The notes under the pieces were generated by a model. That model was not told where the DNA came from. It did not search any database and was given only the letters and a program-made list of their open reading frames with translations. From the NCBI GenBank assembly GCA_029851415.1, contig CM056741.1:84334282-84398281 (forward strand): a stretch of DNA of 64,000 bases, given 5' to 3'. Source of the DNA: Eretmocerus hayati. Taxonomy: Eukaryota; Arthropoda; Insecta; Hymenoptera; Aphelinidae. Positions 47,730 to 59,419 of this stretch are shown here, in pieces. Position 1 is the stretch's first letter. Every line of letters starts with the position of its first letter. The position numbers were made by a program, and so were the translations under genes.

Positions 47730-48185
47730 TGTTGGAGCATGAGCTCTTGAGCTGGTCAAATTGGGCAGTGGAAACAGTTTGGTATTTTACTGGATTCGGG
47801 AGGTGAAAGTATAACACACAAGATTCATAGAATGAATCTTTAGTTATTAAAGAAGTGTGGTACACAGGTTGAATAGATACTAGTCGCGTAAAAAGAGAGT
47901 GAATATGAAGGGGGCACTGGTGCGAGCGCAAAGCGCGCGAAATTAGACCAAGTGCGGGCAATCAAATCTGTCCGCACGGCGATCCTGACGCAACTGAACT
48001 CTACTGACCTGCAAGGAGAGCGCGAGAGGGTAGTAACAAAGAGAGCCGTTGAGATCGGCTGTTCGTGGAACTTGAATATGATTGGTGCTCAATTGACATC
48101 TGACATGACTCTCGTTTGGTCTCTTTCCATTTTAACTGCTCGCTCACTCTCGACTCCCGGGCTTGAATACACTGGTATTCGAACA
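47730..48185 (-). repeat. 3' LTR of the BEL element
   Basis: Starts TGTTGGAGCATGAGCTCTTG and ends GGTATTCGAACA on +. It matches 55,259-55,714 along its full 456 bp. No strong purine tract is visible immediately inside it (plus side reads TGCCGGACACTC). Confidence 0.9.
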
Positions 48186-48785
48186 TGCCGGACACTCTGA
48201 TCGATCTAACGGTCAAGAAGAATTACAAACCAACTCTAGAAATTGTGGGTCGATTTAACAAAACAAGGGATAGATTATACCTCAAACTGGATATAAAAAT
48301 CGATCAAAAATTATGACTAAAACCAGCTGAATAAATTGAACTGGTCAGAATCTCCCAATCAAATCAAACAAATTGATCCAAGTTAATGAATTCTAATAAT
48401 TAGGCGCTATGAGCCAAAAATAAAAAAAAAACCATTATGGAAACGAGATTAACTCGATGTCCTTAGACAAAAGAACGCTAGTTAGCGAAACATCAGTATA
48501 TTGTTATCTAATTTCGAGAAAAGTAAATTGCACTCCAGGAAATGAACTAAATTACTCAAATGATTCGCGGTCAAGGTTGGCAACTCAGCTCCTCAGGTAT
48601 CACACCGTCCTACACTACGCAACAGCACTGAAATGTCATATCACACGTGACTCTAATGGAGATGCAATTCATCTGACAATCAAATTGAGGCCCTAAATGA
48701 CTCCGAACGGAACAGAATTTGCGGGTGAAGCGGATCGAGGAAGGAAGTGTAAGGTAGTGTCGAAACGCACGCGAAAAAGATAAGA

Positions 48786-49056
48786 TTTATCCATTATCGA
48801 TCTGAGGTCTTCTTCTTGAATCTTGATAGGCTTCCTCTACATCAGGTTCCGTCGACAAGCCAATCTGTTTTACAATGGCCCGTTTGAACTCAGAAGTGGC
48901 CGTCCTCACAGTAACGACTCGAGGCAATCCATCAGCTCTAAGGCGAAGATGGGTCACTCTAGCTAGTAGCCATTTGGTTGGTGGATTGAGCTCATTCTTC
49001 AGCAGTACAATGTCACCAATTTTGATAGGGTCCAGATTTCTAAGCCATTTGGTCTT
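48786..49056 (-). pseudogene. DUF5641-like C-terminal domain of Pol
   Basis: Continues the integrase frame after a single TAA (49,057-49,059): KTKWLRNLDPIKIGDIVLLK, then PPTKWLLARVTHLRL and DGLPRVVTVRTATSEFKR, ending in a TAA near 48,787. The W-x-x-G-D-x-V-L and W-x-x-x-R-V pattern is that of the domain following integrase in BEL/Pao polyproteins. The stop is a substitution, since the frame is unchanged. Confidence 0.8.
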
Positions 49057-50142
49057 TTACTGCATCTGGTTTAGCACCTCTTTGCGACATCGGCCCCAGA
49101 ATCGGTTGCGCATACTCACTAGAATATCCCACCTGCAACTCGAATTAGTTGTCAGATCGACGTCTTCAAAGGGCTCTGGCACTGCAGTCATCGAACGCCC
49201 GACCAAAAAATGACCGGAAGTGAGTGGTACCAAGTCGGTAGCCTCACTACTGATAGGACACGAGGGTCGTGAATTTGAGCAGGCTTCGATTTGAGAGCAT
49301 ACAGTTGAAAGCTCTTCATAAACCAAAATTCGATCCCCAACTGCTCGGCGCAGATGATGTTTGAAGCTACGTACAGCAGCTTCCCAAAGACCACCAAAAT
49401 GGGGAGACCGAGGTGGAATCAAATGAAAGATGACTCCCTCTGGTGCGAGATCTTTAGCAATCTGAGCGGAATCTGACGAAGACTTGGTAAACATCTTCTT
49501 CAGTTCCTTTCCAGCACCGACAAAGTTTTTAGCATTATCGCAATACAAGTGAGGACATTTGCCACGTCGAGATACAAAACGTTTGAAAGCTGCTAAGAAA
49601 GCTTCGGACTTCAGATCGGACACTAATTCAATGTGTATTACTCTTGTCACCATGCAAATGAAATGGCAATGTATGCTTTAATCGACTTAGCTCCGCGACC
49701 AAGTGAGAACAGAATATATACAGGACCTGCATAATCCAATCCCGTGGCCTCAAACGGCATCCTTGGTGATAATCTCATAGCAGGTAGAGGAGCCATTTGT
49801 TGTTCCAGGCCTTGAGCGCCATGACGGGCACATCTGCTGCAGCGACGGTATAATTGTTGAATCATGCGAGTAGAATGGATGATTCAAAATGACCTCAGTA
49901 AGTGGCTGCGCATCAACTGGACGCCTCCATGCAGAGTGTGTCGATGAGTCTCTTCTACCACGCAACCTGCGCACAAAGACATTCCTATGAGGCAACATGA
50001 TTGGGCACTTCTCATCAAAACGTACATCAGAATTTTGCAACCTTCCACCAACTCTTAGCAAACCTCTCTCACACACAAATGGCGACAAGAGACGAATAGG
50101 ACTATCACGTGGAATATCTTTCTTTCGCTCCAGACGATGCAA
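49057..50142 (-). pseudogene. BEL integrase, frameshifted
   Basis: The N-terminal zinc-binding part lies at 49,750-50,142 (LLSPFVCERGLLRVGGRLQN, then HRNVFVRRL). A frame change leads to RRCSRCARHGAQGLEQQMAP and GLDYAGPVY (first catalytic D), and a further change to 49,057-49,653 with YCDNAKNFVGAGKEL (second D) and PHFGGLWEAAVRSFKHH (catalytic E). The DDE triad is intact. At least two frameshifts interrupt it. Integrase inserts the cDNA into the chromosome. Confidence 0.85.
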
Positions 50143-50163
50143 TTCTTCTGCAAAATGAATTTG

Positions 50164-50925
50164 CTAAACGACTTTCCACACGGCAAGTTGGGTTGCAGAA
50201 AACTCCTTCCAGGTCAGCACACCACGTTCCCGCTCGTCCTTCTTGAGTCTGGCATTAAAACGCCAACGAAACAAATACGCCACAATACGAACAGCTTTAG
50301 CCATTGAGCTAAACTTCACAAGAGAAGACAATACATGGGTATCGGGAATGTTAACCTGAACCTCCACCTCTTCAATGTTCTCGGATAAAGCTAGAGCTGC
50401 TGCAATTCCTTTCTGCTCCTTTTGGGTCATTTCACATACAGACCAGTCACTCGGCTCCTGAGTGATCCAATCCGGACCATGCCACCAAAGCTCTTCCTCC
50501 TTGAGCGCCTCACTTGTCAAGCCGCCCGTGGCGCGGTCAGCCGGATTCTGCAACCCTCGAACATGGTTCCACTGAGCTCCTGGAAAGGTGGTTAGTATCA
50601 CACTCGTCTGGTTAGAAACAAAGGTTTCTCAACGAGAGGGGTGACTATCAAGCCAATCTAACACAACCTTACTGTCAGACCAACAATACAAAGCCTTCGG
50701 CTTATAAGGAAGCTGTGGAATGATGTGCTGTAAGAGGCGCATGACGAGGACTGAGGCACATAATTCTAATTTGGGTATACTAGGGAATTTTATTGGAGCA
50801 GTTTTAGTCTTTGACATTAGTAACTTTGAGGACTGTCCAGGAATTACCAGATATACCGATACATCATAAGCTCGATTCGAAGAATCGCCAAAACCATGAA
50901 GGACGAATGAGGTATCCTCAGTCAT
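50164..50925 (-). pseudogene. BEL RNase H region
   Basis: FVLHGFGDSSNRAYDVSVYL, KLLMSKTKTAPIKFPSIPKL, ELCASVLVMRLLQHI and YCWSDSKVVLDWLDSHP are the RNase H signature of BEL/Pao elements. After an in-frame TGA the frame continues to WNHVRGLQNPADRATGG and LWWHGPDWI, the linker before integrase. Another in-frame stop (TAG, 50,161-50,163) separates it from the integrase zinc-binding part. Confidence 0.85.
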
Positions 50926-50971
50926 CTACAACCACCTGGAAATTCGAATTTCTGACAAAAATTGCATTTGA

Positions 50972-51895
50972 TTACGCAGCGTTATCCAAAGATCGAACAG
51001 CTCTCCAACCAGCGGCGTGTCCTAATCGACTCTGGCAATCCACATATTCTGGATAAGCGTTTTTGTCTGGGCTAAAAATGGAGCTAACCAACCCTAACAA
51101 TTGGATCCAACTACCATTGGAGCTAACAATTGGATCAAACAGTCGAGCCACTTCAGACAATATCGACCTCTTAGCGGCGGTAGTCTGAGCCTCGGGTAAT
51201 GAGACCTTGAAGAAAAAGGAATCCTCACAGGGTACCCATTTGAGGCCCAAAGTGGACACCGCCTCTCCCAGATCAACAGATACTTCATCCTGTGAATTGG
51301 TGGCGATGACATCCTGAAGGAGAACCAAATCATTCGCCGCCCACTTTCCCAATTCCATACAGCCGGCTTTCATGACACCACTCACCTGACTCCTTGTTTC
51401 GAGCGTGACCTGCAGAGTATCAGCTCCGCCAAACAAATCATCCATATAGCTCAATAGCGTCAAAATAGCTGCAACTAAGGGATGGGATGCCTCATACAAA
51501 TCAGCGAGGTATAATGAAATTCTGATGGCTAAAAAGGGGGCACACACAGTGCCATAAGTTACTGTGAGCAGGAAACACACAAAGATGTCTGGACTGTCCA
51601 AAGTCCTCCAGACTATTCGCTGCTAATCTACATCATCAGGATGCACTAATATATGCCTGAACATTTTGACGTTATCCATCACAAAGACAAATTTATAAAA
51701 TCTCCAACAATTTATCACATGAGTTAGATCATTGAGCAAATTCGGTCCTTTCAGCAGGCAATTAATAAGGGTTTCACCTTTACCTGTTTTTTGTGATGCG
51801 TTGAACACCACACGAATTTTGTCGTAATGGAAAACGGCATGGTGTGGAATACAACAGCAGTCAAGGCGTCGCTCTGCATCAGGCGCAATCCTCAT
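50972..51895 (-). pseudogene. BEL reverse transcriptase, with in-frame stop
   Basis: Two frames in register are split by TAG at 51,623-51,625. The first has CCIPHHAVFHYDKIRVVFNA, GETLINCLLKGPNLLND and VFVMDNVKMFRHILV. The second has TYGTVCAPFLAIRISLYL and LTLLSYMDDLFGGADT, where YMDD replaces the more usual YVDD at the active site (about 51,437-51,448). It then runs to SILSEVARLFDPI. The thumb/connection region after it is frameshifted into RNase H. Confidence 0.9.
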
Positions 51896-53346
51896 GTGGC
51901 CCAGGGTCTAGTAGTCGGACATGAACTTGGTGTAGGCGGCATCCGGCTCTGGATCTCGTCGTCAGCGTCGCTCTGAACGGTAGAGGAACGCCATTGCAAT
52001 GTTCCGTAGATTTGTGACAGATATATCATCAATTTTCTGAGAGAAAGATAATCGAACGATGACCCTCCCCTCCGGTGAGCGTGTGGCAGTTTCAGGAAAC
52101 TGTTGCTCACAATATTCATCATCTGGCGAAAGTATGCGCTTGGAGGGGATTTGGTCAAGCTCCCAGAATTTTTGAACACCACTAGACAACGATGGGGTTC
52201 ATGAGAATGACAAAGAATCGACGCCGCCATCTCAGTAAAAGACCCTTGCTTAGACGACACCGGTCCTGTGAGGATCCACCCGGATACCGTCTTTTGAGCT
52301 ATAAGTGAATTTACGCACCCTCTGATTACTCCTTGATGTAGAATTTGACCATAAATGTCAGCGCTCAATAAACAATCAATCTCTTGAGGTGTGTGGAATG
52401 TGGGATCAGCCAAAGTTAGATGCCTTATGCAGGGCCACTCGTGTCACTCAATCGAAATATTGGGTAATTTGCGAGTCAAGTCCGGCAAAACGAACGCATT
52501 AAAACGGCAACTGGAATTAGAATCGTGAGGAGACGAAACGCACAAACTTACTTCCCCGCGAGTGATAACGGTGACTTCACCGCCTAGCGTCCCAACCCCC
52601 AAATTTACCTTCTTGCGTGACCATGACAAGATACTGGCCACACGCTCAGAAACAAAAGAACTCTCAACGCAGGGATCGATCAAAGCGCGAGCCGTGAGAC
52701 TTTCTCCCGATTGGGATTTCAGTACTACAATAGCTGTAGCAAGCAATCTCGTCTGCTCGATCGTAGTAGAATGCACCTGCACTGTCATCGCTTGTGCCTC
52801 AGCCGCAGGGGTATTTTCACTATCTCCAGACCCATGATCCGTCTCCGAAGGAGGCTTGTCATAGTGCAAGAGTGTATGATGACGACTCTTACACTCCTTG
52901 CACTTGAGACGGAATGAGCGACACTTATCTGCAAAATGACCCACTCTCAAACACTGCATGCAACAATGGTTGGATTTACAAAATTCTCTCCGCTCGGCCA
53001 CACTTTTTTGAGCGAATTTTTCACATTCAGGCACCGCATGAGCACCCTTGCGAAGCACACACACAGGCTCTGGTTCACTGTCCGACTCAGTGTTAGTCAC
53101 ATGAGCTGTGACAGACCTATTCTTCTGGGACGATTGATTCATAGACGCATTTTTCGCAGCAGAATTCGAACTATCATCATGATTCGAAGATGTCTGAGAT
53201 TGCACATGAGCAGCATCCCACGCTTGCACCCGAGTTTCTAGAAAAGTCTTCAAGCCCTCATAGGTAGAAAACCCCACGTTAGATTCTTGATTCTGCTCCC
53301 AACTTTCCCTAGTTGAGACATCTAACTTGCGAGAAATGCAATGCAC
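51892..53346 (-). pseudogene. BEL zinc knuckle and aspartic protease region
   Basis: The frame 52,444-53,346 has a CCHC-type knuckle (CCMQCLRVGHFADKC) followed by CKECKSRHHTLLHYD and the protease segment LTARALIDPCVESSFVSE, in which the usual glycine after the active-site D is replaced (IDPC). The frame 51,892-52,413 carries the protease C-terminal part (IDCLLSADIYGQILHQG, KTVSGWILTGP). A second frame (51,962-52,189) continues with KFWELDQIPSKRILSPDDEY and RVIVRLSF, the linker to RT. Frameshifts lie between them. Confidence 0.8.
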
Positions 53347-53417
53347 GAGCCAACAATCCCACTTAACTACTAGACACTCCGAATCTTTGAACCCTTACAC
53401 AAGCTCTTCAGCAGAAT

Positions 53418-54316
53418 TCAACAACTCATATCTTGTGGGTTTTTTCCTTTGACCGAATTCAAATTTATTAATCCTTCAAGGTGTAAAAACAATCTGAGCC
53501 GACGATTATCATAACGCTTGCAGAGCCGCTCCCACACCATATCAAAATCAGTATCCAATAAAGGTACACTACTGATCATCCGAGCAGCATTGCCTTTGAC
53601 TACGCGTTTGAGATGGGACAATTTTCTAACTGGAGCAATATTTTCCTTGTCAAGGACAAGCGCTTTAAATTGTTGCTTCCAAGATTCACAGTCACATTGC
53701 TTTCCAGAAAATTCGGGGATCTCAGCTTGGGGAATTTCCTGCATCTCCACTGTAACCCGCAAAGAATCATCCAAACTCATGCCTCCGGTAGGCTGAGACT
53801 TTGCCCTAGCCTTCGGTGTGGCAGCTGCAGGCTCTACAGGAAACATGTCAGTGAGTGTCGATTCAGCAAGAGTGTAATTCGATTCCTTATCCGAATACAT
53901 GCCCTCTTGAAAGTACGGCGCACCTTCCGTATATTTCCTGTACGGGATCAACTCACGATGCCGTTTCCCGAATTCAACCCAATGATCTTCTAAAAGCATC
54001 AAGCGATTTTTCAGAACCGTAGGCGTCAGATTTTAGCCCCGAGTTTTTTTGTATTTTTGGAAAAATTTTGAAACAATTTACCTGTATTGTCCTGTTTTGA
54101 AATTAGGGACCGACCCTGAGGACGCCATTCCTTAGCCCTAGCGGCAGCAATTTCCTCTGGTGTCGGGTCAGGCATAATTGAAATTCCTACTCGTTCACCA
54201 AGTGAAGCGCCGAGGACAGCAAAGTACCTAAAACCCCGAGTATAAACACAATTGGCTGAAATACTATCCGCTTTCAATTCGCAGATAGTTACAGATTGCC
54301 CGATCGAGCGCGACAA
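53418..54316 (-). pseudogene. BEL Gag region
   Basis: The frame 53,418-54,002 contains AEIPEFSGKQCDCESWKQQF, LSHLKRVVKGNAARMISSV and TDFDMVWERLCKRYDNRR, the DUF1759-type Gag pattern of BEL/Pao. An upstream frame (54,026-54,316) with MPDPTPEEIAAARAKEWRPQ may be the start. The 3' part of Gag continues, with stops and a frame change, through EELV and VHCISRKLDVSTRESWEQ into the zinc knuckle frame. Confidence 0.75.
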
Positions 54317-55258
54317 TAATACAGCCCTAACTATCGGCGAATCTAAACAACCCAGTTGGACTTTGCAGATCGTAACTTTAAGTTACAACGGACGACAGCA
54401 AGACTCCTCGAATGAATCGATCCGAAAACGAAAAACTGCAAGCGCTAATAGGCTTCCCATCACGGGGAAAAATTACAGAAACAATACTTCATGCATGAAA
54501 TGCTACAATCGCAGCCAAACACACACAAGATTCGCGAAAGGATCCTCCTCAACGAGCGCAATAGTATGCAAAAATGAAAGCAAGCAAAGACATGCAGTGC
54601 AGCTTTAGGGTACGCTCACTGAGCTTATTCGGTAGTGCGCTTCACATATGCATGTGAGCTCTATCGCTCACCTCGGTAAGACGACTCATTGAAATCATGA
54701 GCTGACGAGAATCGTACAGCTGTGCGCTACTACCCACACTAATATATTTGTATATGATAATATAATGCTTGACGTCACGCGCACTATAGCTTGATCGCAC
54801 GAGCGAATGAGTGAGAATAGCAAGAGCGAGAGATAGCAAGCGGAATATAGGTATCAAGACTTACCATCCGCAGCCGCGCGTAATAATGCGCGAGGCTTAT
54901 CCTCTCCTCTTATGCTGCACCTGTTGATGTGTGATGTCTCTGCAGGGGGCGGGGCAGCTGGTTTTGACGCCGGCAACGATGGCTACTGCACGGCGCCCTG
55001 CTGATGAGCTTCCGCCGGTGATTGCGCGCCCGCAAAGCACGACGAAAATTCGTCGCGCGGGCTTGTGCTTCACTGGAACTCGCGCCCTGAGCGAGCTCGT
55101 CGATGACTCACTGCGCCACTCTTGACCGCGTGCGCTCGAGTATTTAGCGAACTCGAGCAGCCGGTGCCCACTTCACTCGCGACACTCTGTTGCTCATTCA
55201 CTAAGCTCCACTTACACTCCCGGAATCTACGAGGATCGACCGCGCGCTAGCTACCAAA
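54317..55258. other. BEL 5' untranslated leader
   Basis: Lies between the probable Gag start and the 5' LTR (read on -). No coding motif. It contains GC-rich segments (54,880-55,250) unlike the rest of the element. The first bases after the LTR, TTTGGTAGCTAGCGCGCGGT on -, are where the primer binding site should be. Confidence 0.6.
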
Positions 55259-55714
55259 TGTTGGAGCATGAGCTCTTGAGCTGGTCAAATTGGGCAGTGG
55301 AAACGGCTTGGTATTTTACTGGATTCGGGAGGTGAAAGTATAACACACTAGATTCATAGAATGAATCTTCGATTACTAGAAAAGTGTGGTGCATCGGTTG
55401 AATAGAAACTAGTCGCGTAGAAAGAGAGTGGATATAAAGGGGGCACCGGCGCGAGTGCAAAGCGCGCGAAATTAGACCAAGTGCGGGCAATCAAAGCTGT
55501 CCGCACGGCGATCCTAGCGCAACTGAACTCTACTGACCCGCAAGGGGAGCGCGAGAGGGCAGTGACAAAGAGAGCCGTTGAGATCGGCTGTTCGTGGAAC
55601 TTGATTATGATCGGTGCTCAATTGACACCTGACATGACTCTAGTTTCGTCTCTTTTCATTTTAACTGCTCGCTCGCTCTCGACTCCCGGGCTTGAATACA
55701 CTGGTATTCGAACA
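55259..55714 (-). repeat. 5' LTR of the BEL element
   Basis: Full-length 456-bp partner of 47,730-48,185, followed directly by GCCGG at 55,715-55,719. On the coding strand it begins TGTTCGAATACCAGTG. Differences from the other LTR cluster near 55,370-55,410. Confidence 0.9.
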
Positions 55715-57104
55715 GCCGGAATCGAGGAAAGTTGATTAACTCAAGATAATCATCCTCAATTTTGATGGAAAATTTTCTGTGAACTCGTTGAAACGTGAGG
55801 AACAAAATGTACTTTGTCCGGTTTGCGCGACAGGGCGCAGAGTGGAGCTACAGATCATTTTCTGGATTTTATCGTTAAAACTTGTTCTTCATGACCGTTC
55901 GGCCAGATGGAGTTCGCAATGAGTCTGCGAAGCGCTGCATCGATACTTGAACGTTTTTGTCCATGCTTATAGCTATTAGAGACTGATTCTCTTGTTTCTC
56001 AGCGCATTAATTCGATCTGAAAGATAGGATATGGGCAAATCTCACGAAGCATGCGGTTTGGCCGAACAGGCATATTTTCACGTTGTCGGAAAAACAGTCG
56101 CATTTTTCTCGCCATTCGCATTAGTACCAAAGCATCAGAGTATTACGTTGACAATCTCAAAAACTAATATTAACGATAAAATCCAGAAAATGATCTTTAG
56201 TCCCACTTTGCACCACGTCGCCCAAATCGGACCAAGTCCATTTTCTTCCCCATGTTTCAACGAGTTCATAGAAAATTTTCCATCAAAATTGAGGATGATC
56301 ATTTTGAGCTATTCAACTTTCCTCGATTCCAGCCAAAATCAATTTTCGTGGATCCCGCTCACTAATTGTATTTCTGTATCAAGATTTTCTGGTGCAATAT
56401 AACTTACTTGACCCCCTGAACAAGTCCTATCTCCACGAAGGCCACGACACACGGAGAATTGCATCTGTATCGATCAAAAGTTGCTAATTTCACGAAATGC
56501 TCATTGAATGGAAAATTCGATAACTTCAAGCCAGACCATGATAGGGCAAAACGCGAAAATACGTGTCTCATTAATTTGTCCTTAGAAACATATATCTTAT
56601 CCTGGAAGAGATTTAAGACTTGAACACTTTTCGACTGTCTGATCTTATATGGAATTGGTCTCAGAAGTCTTGTTCTAAGGTTTTGAAAACCTTTTTAAAC
56701 CTGATAGACCATCACTCGACTCAAGATGAGTTGAAAATATGCTATCATACAGAGGTATACTGGAGCAACCTCATCTTAATCTAAACAATGGAAAAAAACC
56801 TCATCTTAATGCTTCTTACGTGGAGTCGGGTAACTTTGGTACACTTTTTTTTGGTTTTTTCAGGTTTTTCATTCGTTAAAATTCGAAATGCTGTAAATAC
56901 CCCAATGTAACGACGGTTTCTTCAATATTGTGATATATGTGATTGGAATGTAGCTTTATTCACTCATAGTTCGTTCTGAAACAGTTCTTGACAACTACAC
57001 GGAATACACTTATGTATCGCTGCTAAATCAGCCTTCTCGGAAAAAAGCTTCAGTAAACGAGTACAATCATCCACACGGTATCCACGGTGCCTCGACACGT
57101 TGAT

Positions 57105-58121
57105 TACCGTCAACCGGGGTAACTTCGGAACACGGAGGGTAACTTTGGAACAACCCATGAAAGAGTGGTTATCGTGCACAGTTGGCTAGGCAGATGATCC
57201 TGAGACTTCAATTCCGATTTCTCCTACTTGGGGCACGCATAAAAAATATTTTGCATTAGCGCGAGGGCCTCCAACAGCTTTCAATCCGTTCATAAGCTGA
57301 CTTCCTCAGAAATATGTTTTCGACCTAGCAAATACTCTCTCGGAAAAAGTGGCGTGTTCCCGACTCTACGAGGTCGACTTCAAGCTAACTGAGCTAGATT
57401 TCACTTGTCTGTGCACATATCTGGACGAATCCATTGTTACATTGAAGTATTTCCACAAAGTTTCAATTTTGTAGAGTAGAAGCTGACAAGTACGTATTTT
57501 TTCGAGAAACTGGGGTAACTTTGGAACACTTCTTCATGTACTCTAAGTTATCTCCCAATTTCTATATCATCTTCAATTTGAGTAGTCGTCGATGAGAGCT
57601 TCAAAATGAGCCAAAGAACGTCTCATCTCGACCCACGGAAGCCGAGTTATGGCAGTTTTCGTCAGAAACCGACTGTGAAGGTATTTTCCTCCTCGAGAGT
57701 TAGGCCCGAGGTGGGCAGTGAGGTATGCTGAAAGTGTCTATGCTCGATTGTAGAAGCCAAATTCAACCAAATGGACTTTTACAATAGGTCAATGGAAAGC
57801 TAAGACACTCAACTTTCGATTACTGATGGTGAAAATCGATTGCGTGACCTATTTTATGAATTAATTGAAGTAATGAATGATAACAATTTCTGTTCCAAAG
57901 TTACCCCCGTCCGTGTTTAACTTTGGAACACGACTCTCAGCGCTCTTCGCTCCAACCAGATATGTCCAAATGGACCTCGTAAACACCTCAATCGGAAGCT
58001 GCAACTGTAAGCTTTCGTTTGACTACAGATACAATGCGCTTCTGATGCGAGACGTGCAAGTTTGGCGAGATTTAAGGGAAAAAATTCGATGTTTGTTCCC
58101 AAGTTACCCCGGTTGACGGTA
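57105..58121. mobile_element. 1-kb element with perfect 20-bp inverted ends
   Basis: TACCGTCAACCGGGGTAACT at 57,105-57,124 is exactly inverted at 58,102-58,121; the outermost TA on each side is the likely target duplication. Internal copies of GGTAACTTTGGAACA-type phrases occur at 57,129, 57,513 and 57,895. It shares the CCGTCAA end and the GGTAACTT phrase with the larger element at 47,104-58,256, into which it is inserted near its right end. No transposase frame. It is probably a Tc1/mariner-type MITE. Confidence 0.8.
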
Positions 58122-58256
58122 TGTGTTCATCAAGGGAGGAGAATAGGTTTCAGAGCGATAGAATCATTTACCTTTCCGAACGCAGCTCTAAAAGTCATTT
58201 TTCAGGGTCGTACCAAAGTTGCACCCAATGTACCGAAGTTACCCAATTTGACGGCA

Positions 58257-59419
58257 TTTTAAAAGCCTTGAGTCAAGGAATCGAATGGGCTGAAGTGCGA
58301 GGCTGGGCGAATCGAATAGACTAAACTGCGAAACTAAATTAAGATTGGCTGGACCCAAAAAGTTTGGAACTGGTTTTATCCTCTGACCCCTCAGCTGTGC
58401 GAAAGCGAAAAATGGAAAAACTTCTTTGAAATTTCCTAGGACACGCAGGAATCATCCAAGGGAGATATATCACGCTTATTTTCTCATATTCTAATATAAA
58501 AAATGTTAAAAAAATATGCGGGGACGCCAATGAGTGCCCATGTCTGAGATCGTGATGGGTGGAGGGGGGGGGAGGCATGTTGGGTACAGAGGGGGTGGGT
58601 GGGTACACTTATTTTATACACCCAGCCACAACCAACTGCATTGACCAGGCTTCATTCATAATCAGGAATCCATGCGAAAAAAGGTATGCCTCGTAATTTC
58701 TGCGTTGAATGTAGTGACCCTCGAGCAGCGCTATGAGATTTTGAAAACGGCGAAGGCATACAAACTCAATTGCAAATCTTTGCATATACGGCCATAAAAT
58801 TTTGCATTAGGAGGAGAGGCTGGAAGCTCATCTAGACAGTAGTTGACTCTCCCGCTTGACACGAAGAAAAATAAAGCGAGGTCGAATGATGAGTAAGATC
58901 CTCACTTCTCATCAGTTTTGCATCGTCATTTTCAATGAAATATGGATGAAACTTAATTTAGCATACAAGAAATAATAGCAAATTACATTTGACAAGGAAT
59001 TTTACTACAATCTGAGCTTTGTCGATAAAAGACGAAGTTTGCTCTAAGAAAGAGTGCCATATATACGTATTCTGTACGTCCTCATGTCACATCTTAGATG
59101 GCGCAGTTGGCTCAGTGTTGTGTCTACAAACTCGAAGGTCCAGGTTCGAATCCCCGTGAGTCCAGAATTTTATATCTCAAATTATGTTTTTTCTCGATGT
59201 AGCTACGACGCTTGGCCCATCTATATCCAAAGACATTGAAATGAGTGTCGAATATGAAGAAATTTTATGAAAGAAATTAATTTTTTAAAAAATCACCTCA
59301 GAAATTTCTCATGTGAAATTGACCTTATAAATCAAGTGATATATCAACTGATTCATCAAGTGATATATGTACTGATTAATGCAGTGATTTATTACTTGAT
59401 ATTTTCCGGCAGGATTACG
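58257..59419. other. no gene; G-rich run
   Basis: A G-rich, TGGG-type simple sequence occupies about 58,556-58,602. At 59,335-59,402 short repeats of AAGTGAT/ATATATCAACTGAT occur. A tRNA-like segment is listed separately. Confidence 0.4.
59092..59164 (+). other. tRNA-like sequence with A and B boxes
   Basis: The A-box TGGCGCAGTTGG and B-box GGTTCGAATCCC are correctly spaced (about 45 nt). The acceptor strands and T-stem do not pair, so a functional tRNA is unlikely. It may be a tRNA pseudogene or the head of a tRNA-derived SINE. No A-tail or terminator run was seen after it. Confidence 0.4.

Larger units (their letters stand above)
47730..55714 (-). mobile_element. BEL/Pao LTR retrotransposon, complete ends, decayed coding region
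   Basis: Two 456-bp LTRs (47,730-48,185 and 55,259-55,714) begin TG and end CA and differ at about 33 positions by eye (about 7%). GCCGG at 47,725-47,729 and 55,715-55,719 is the target duplication. Coding order on the minus strand is Gag (DUF1759-like), zinc knuckle, aspartic protease, RT, RNase H, integrase and a C-terminal DUF5641-like domain, which is the BEL/Pao order. At least four in-frame stops and several frameshifts are present, so this copy cannot make its proteins. The internal sequence next to the 5' LTR begins TTTGGTAGCTAGCG, where a tRNA primer site starting TGG is expected; I cannot assign the tRNA. Confidence 0.95.
47390..56672. repeat. palindrome arms interrupted by the BEL element
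   Basis: The left arm is 47,390-47,729 plus 55,720-55,885; the right arm is 56,140-56,672 in inverted orientation. Matching phrases include GATGCAATTCTCCGTGTGTC, GGGGGTCAAGTAAGTTATAT, GATTTTGGC(C/T)GGAATCGAGG and CAGATCATTTTCTGGATTTT. The join across the BEL element is exact once one copy of GCCGG is removed. Confidence 0.8.
47104..58256. mobile_element. outer DNA element, TA-flanked, carrying nested insertions
   Basis: The ends are CCGTCAAATTGG at 47,106 and CCAATTTGACGG ending at 58,254, each followed inward by GGTAACTT/AATTTTGG-like phrases. Flanks are TA on the left and CA (decayed TA) on the right. Removing the BEL element and the inner element leaves about 2.1 kb, with an internal palindrome and no transposase frame. 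A TA target and short inverted ends suggest a Tc1/mariner-type non-autonomous element. The copy at 45,063-45,220 gives the empty site. Confidence 0.6.

Noticed and set aside
48186..48200. Apparent second GCCGG directly inside the 3' LTR (TGCCGG)
   Set aside because: It lies inside the element after the LTR end and is not part of the flanking duplication; the true pair is at 47,725 and 55,715.
59092..59164. Functional tRNA gene
   Set aside because: Internal promoter boxes are present, but the acceptor and T stems do not pair.
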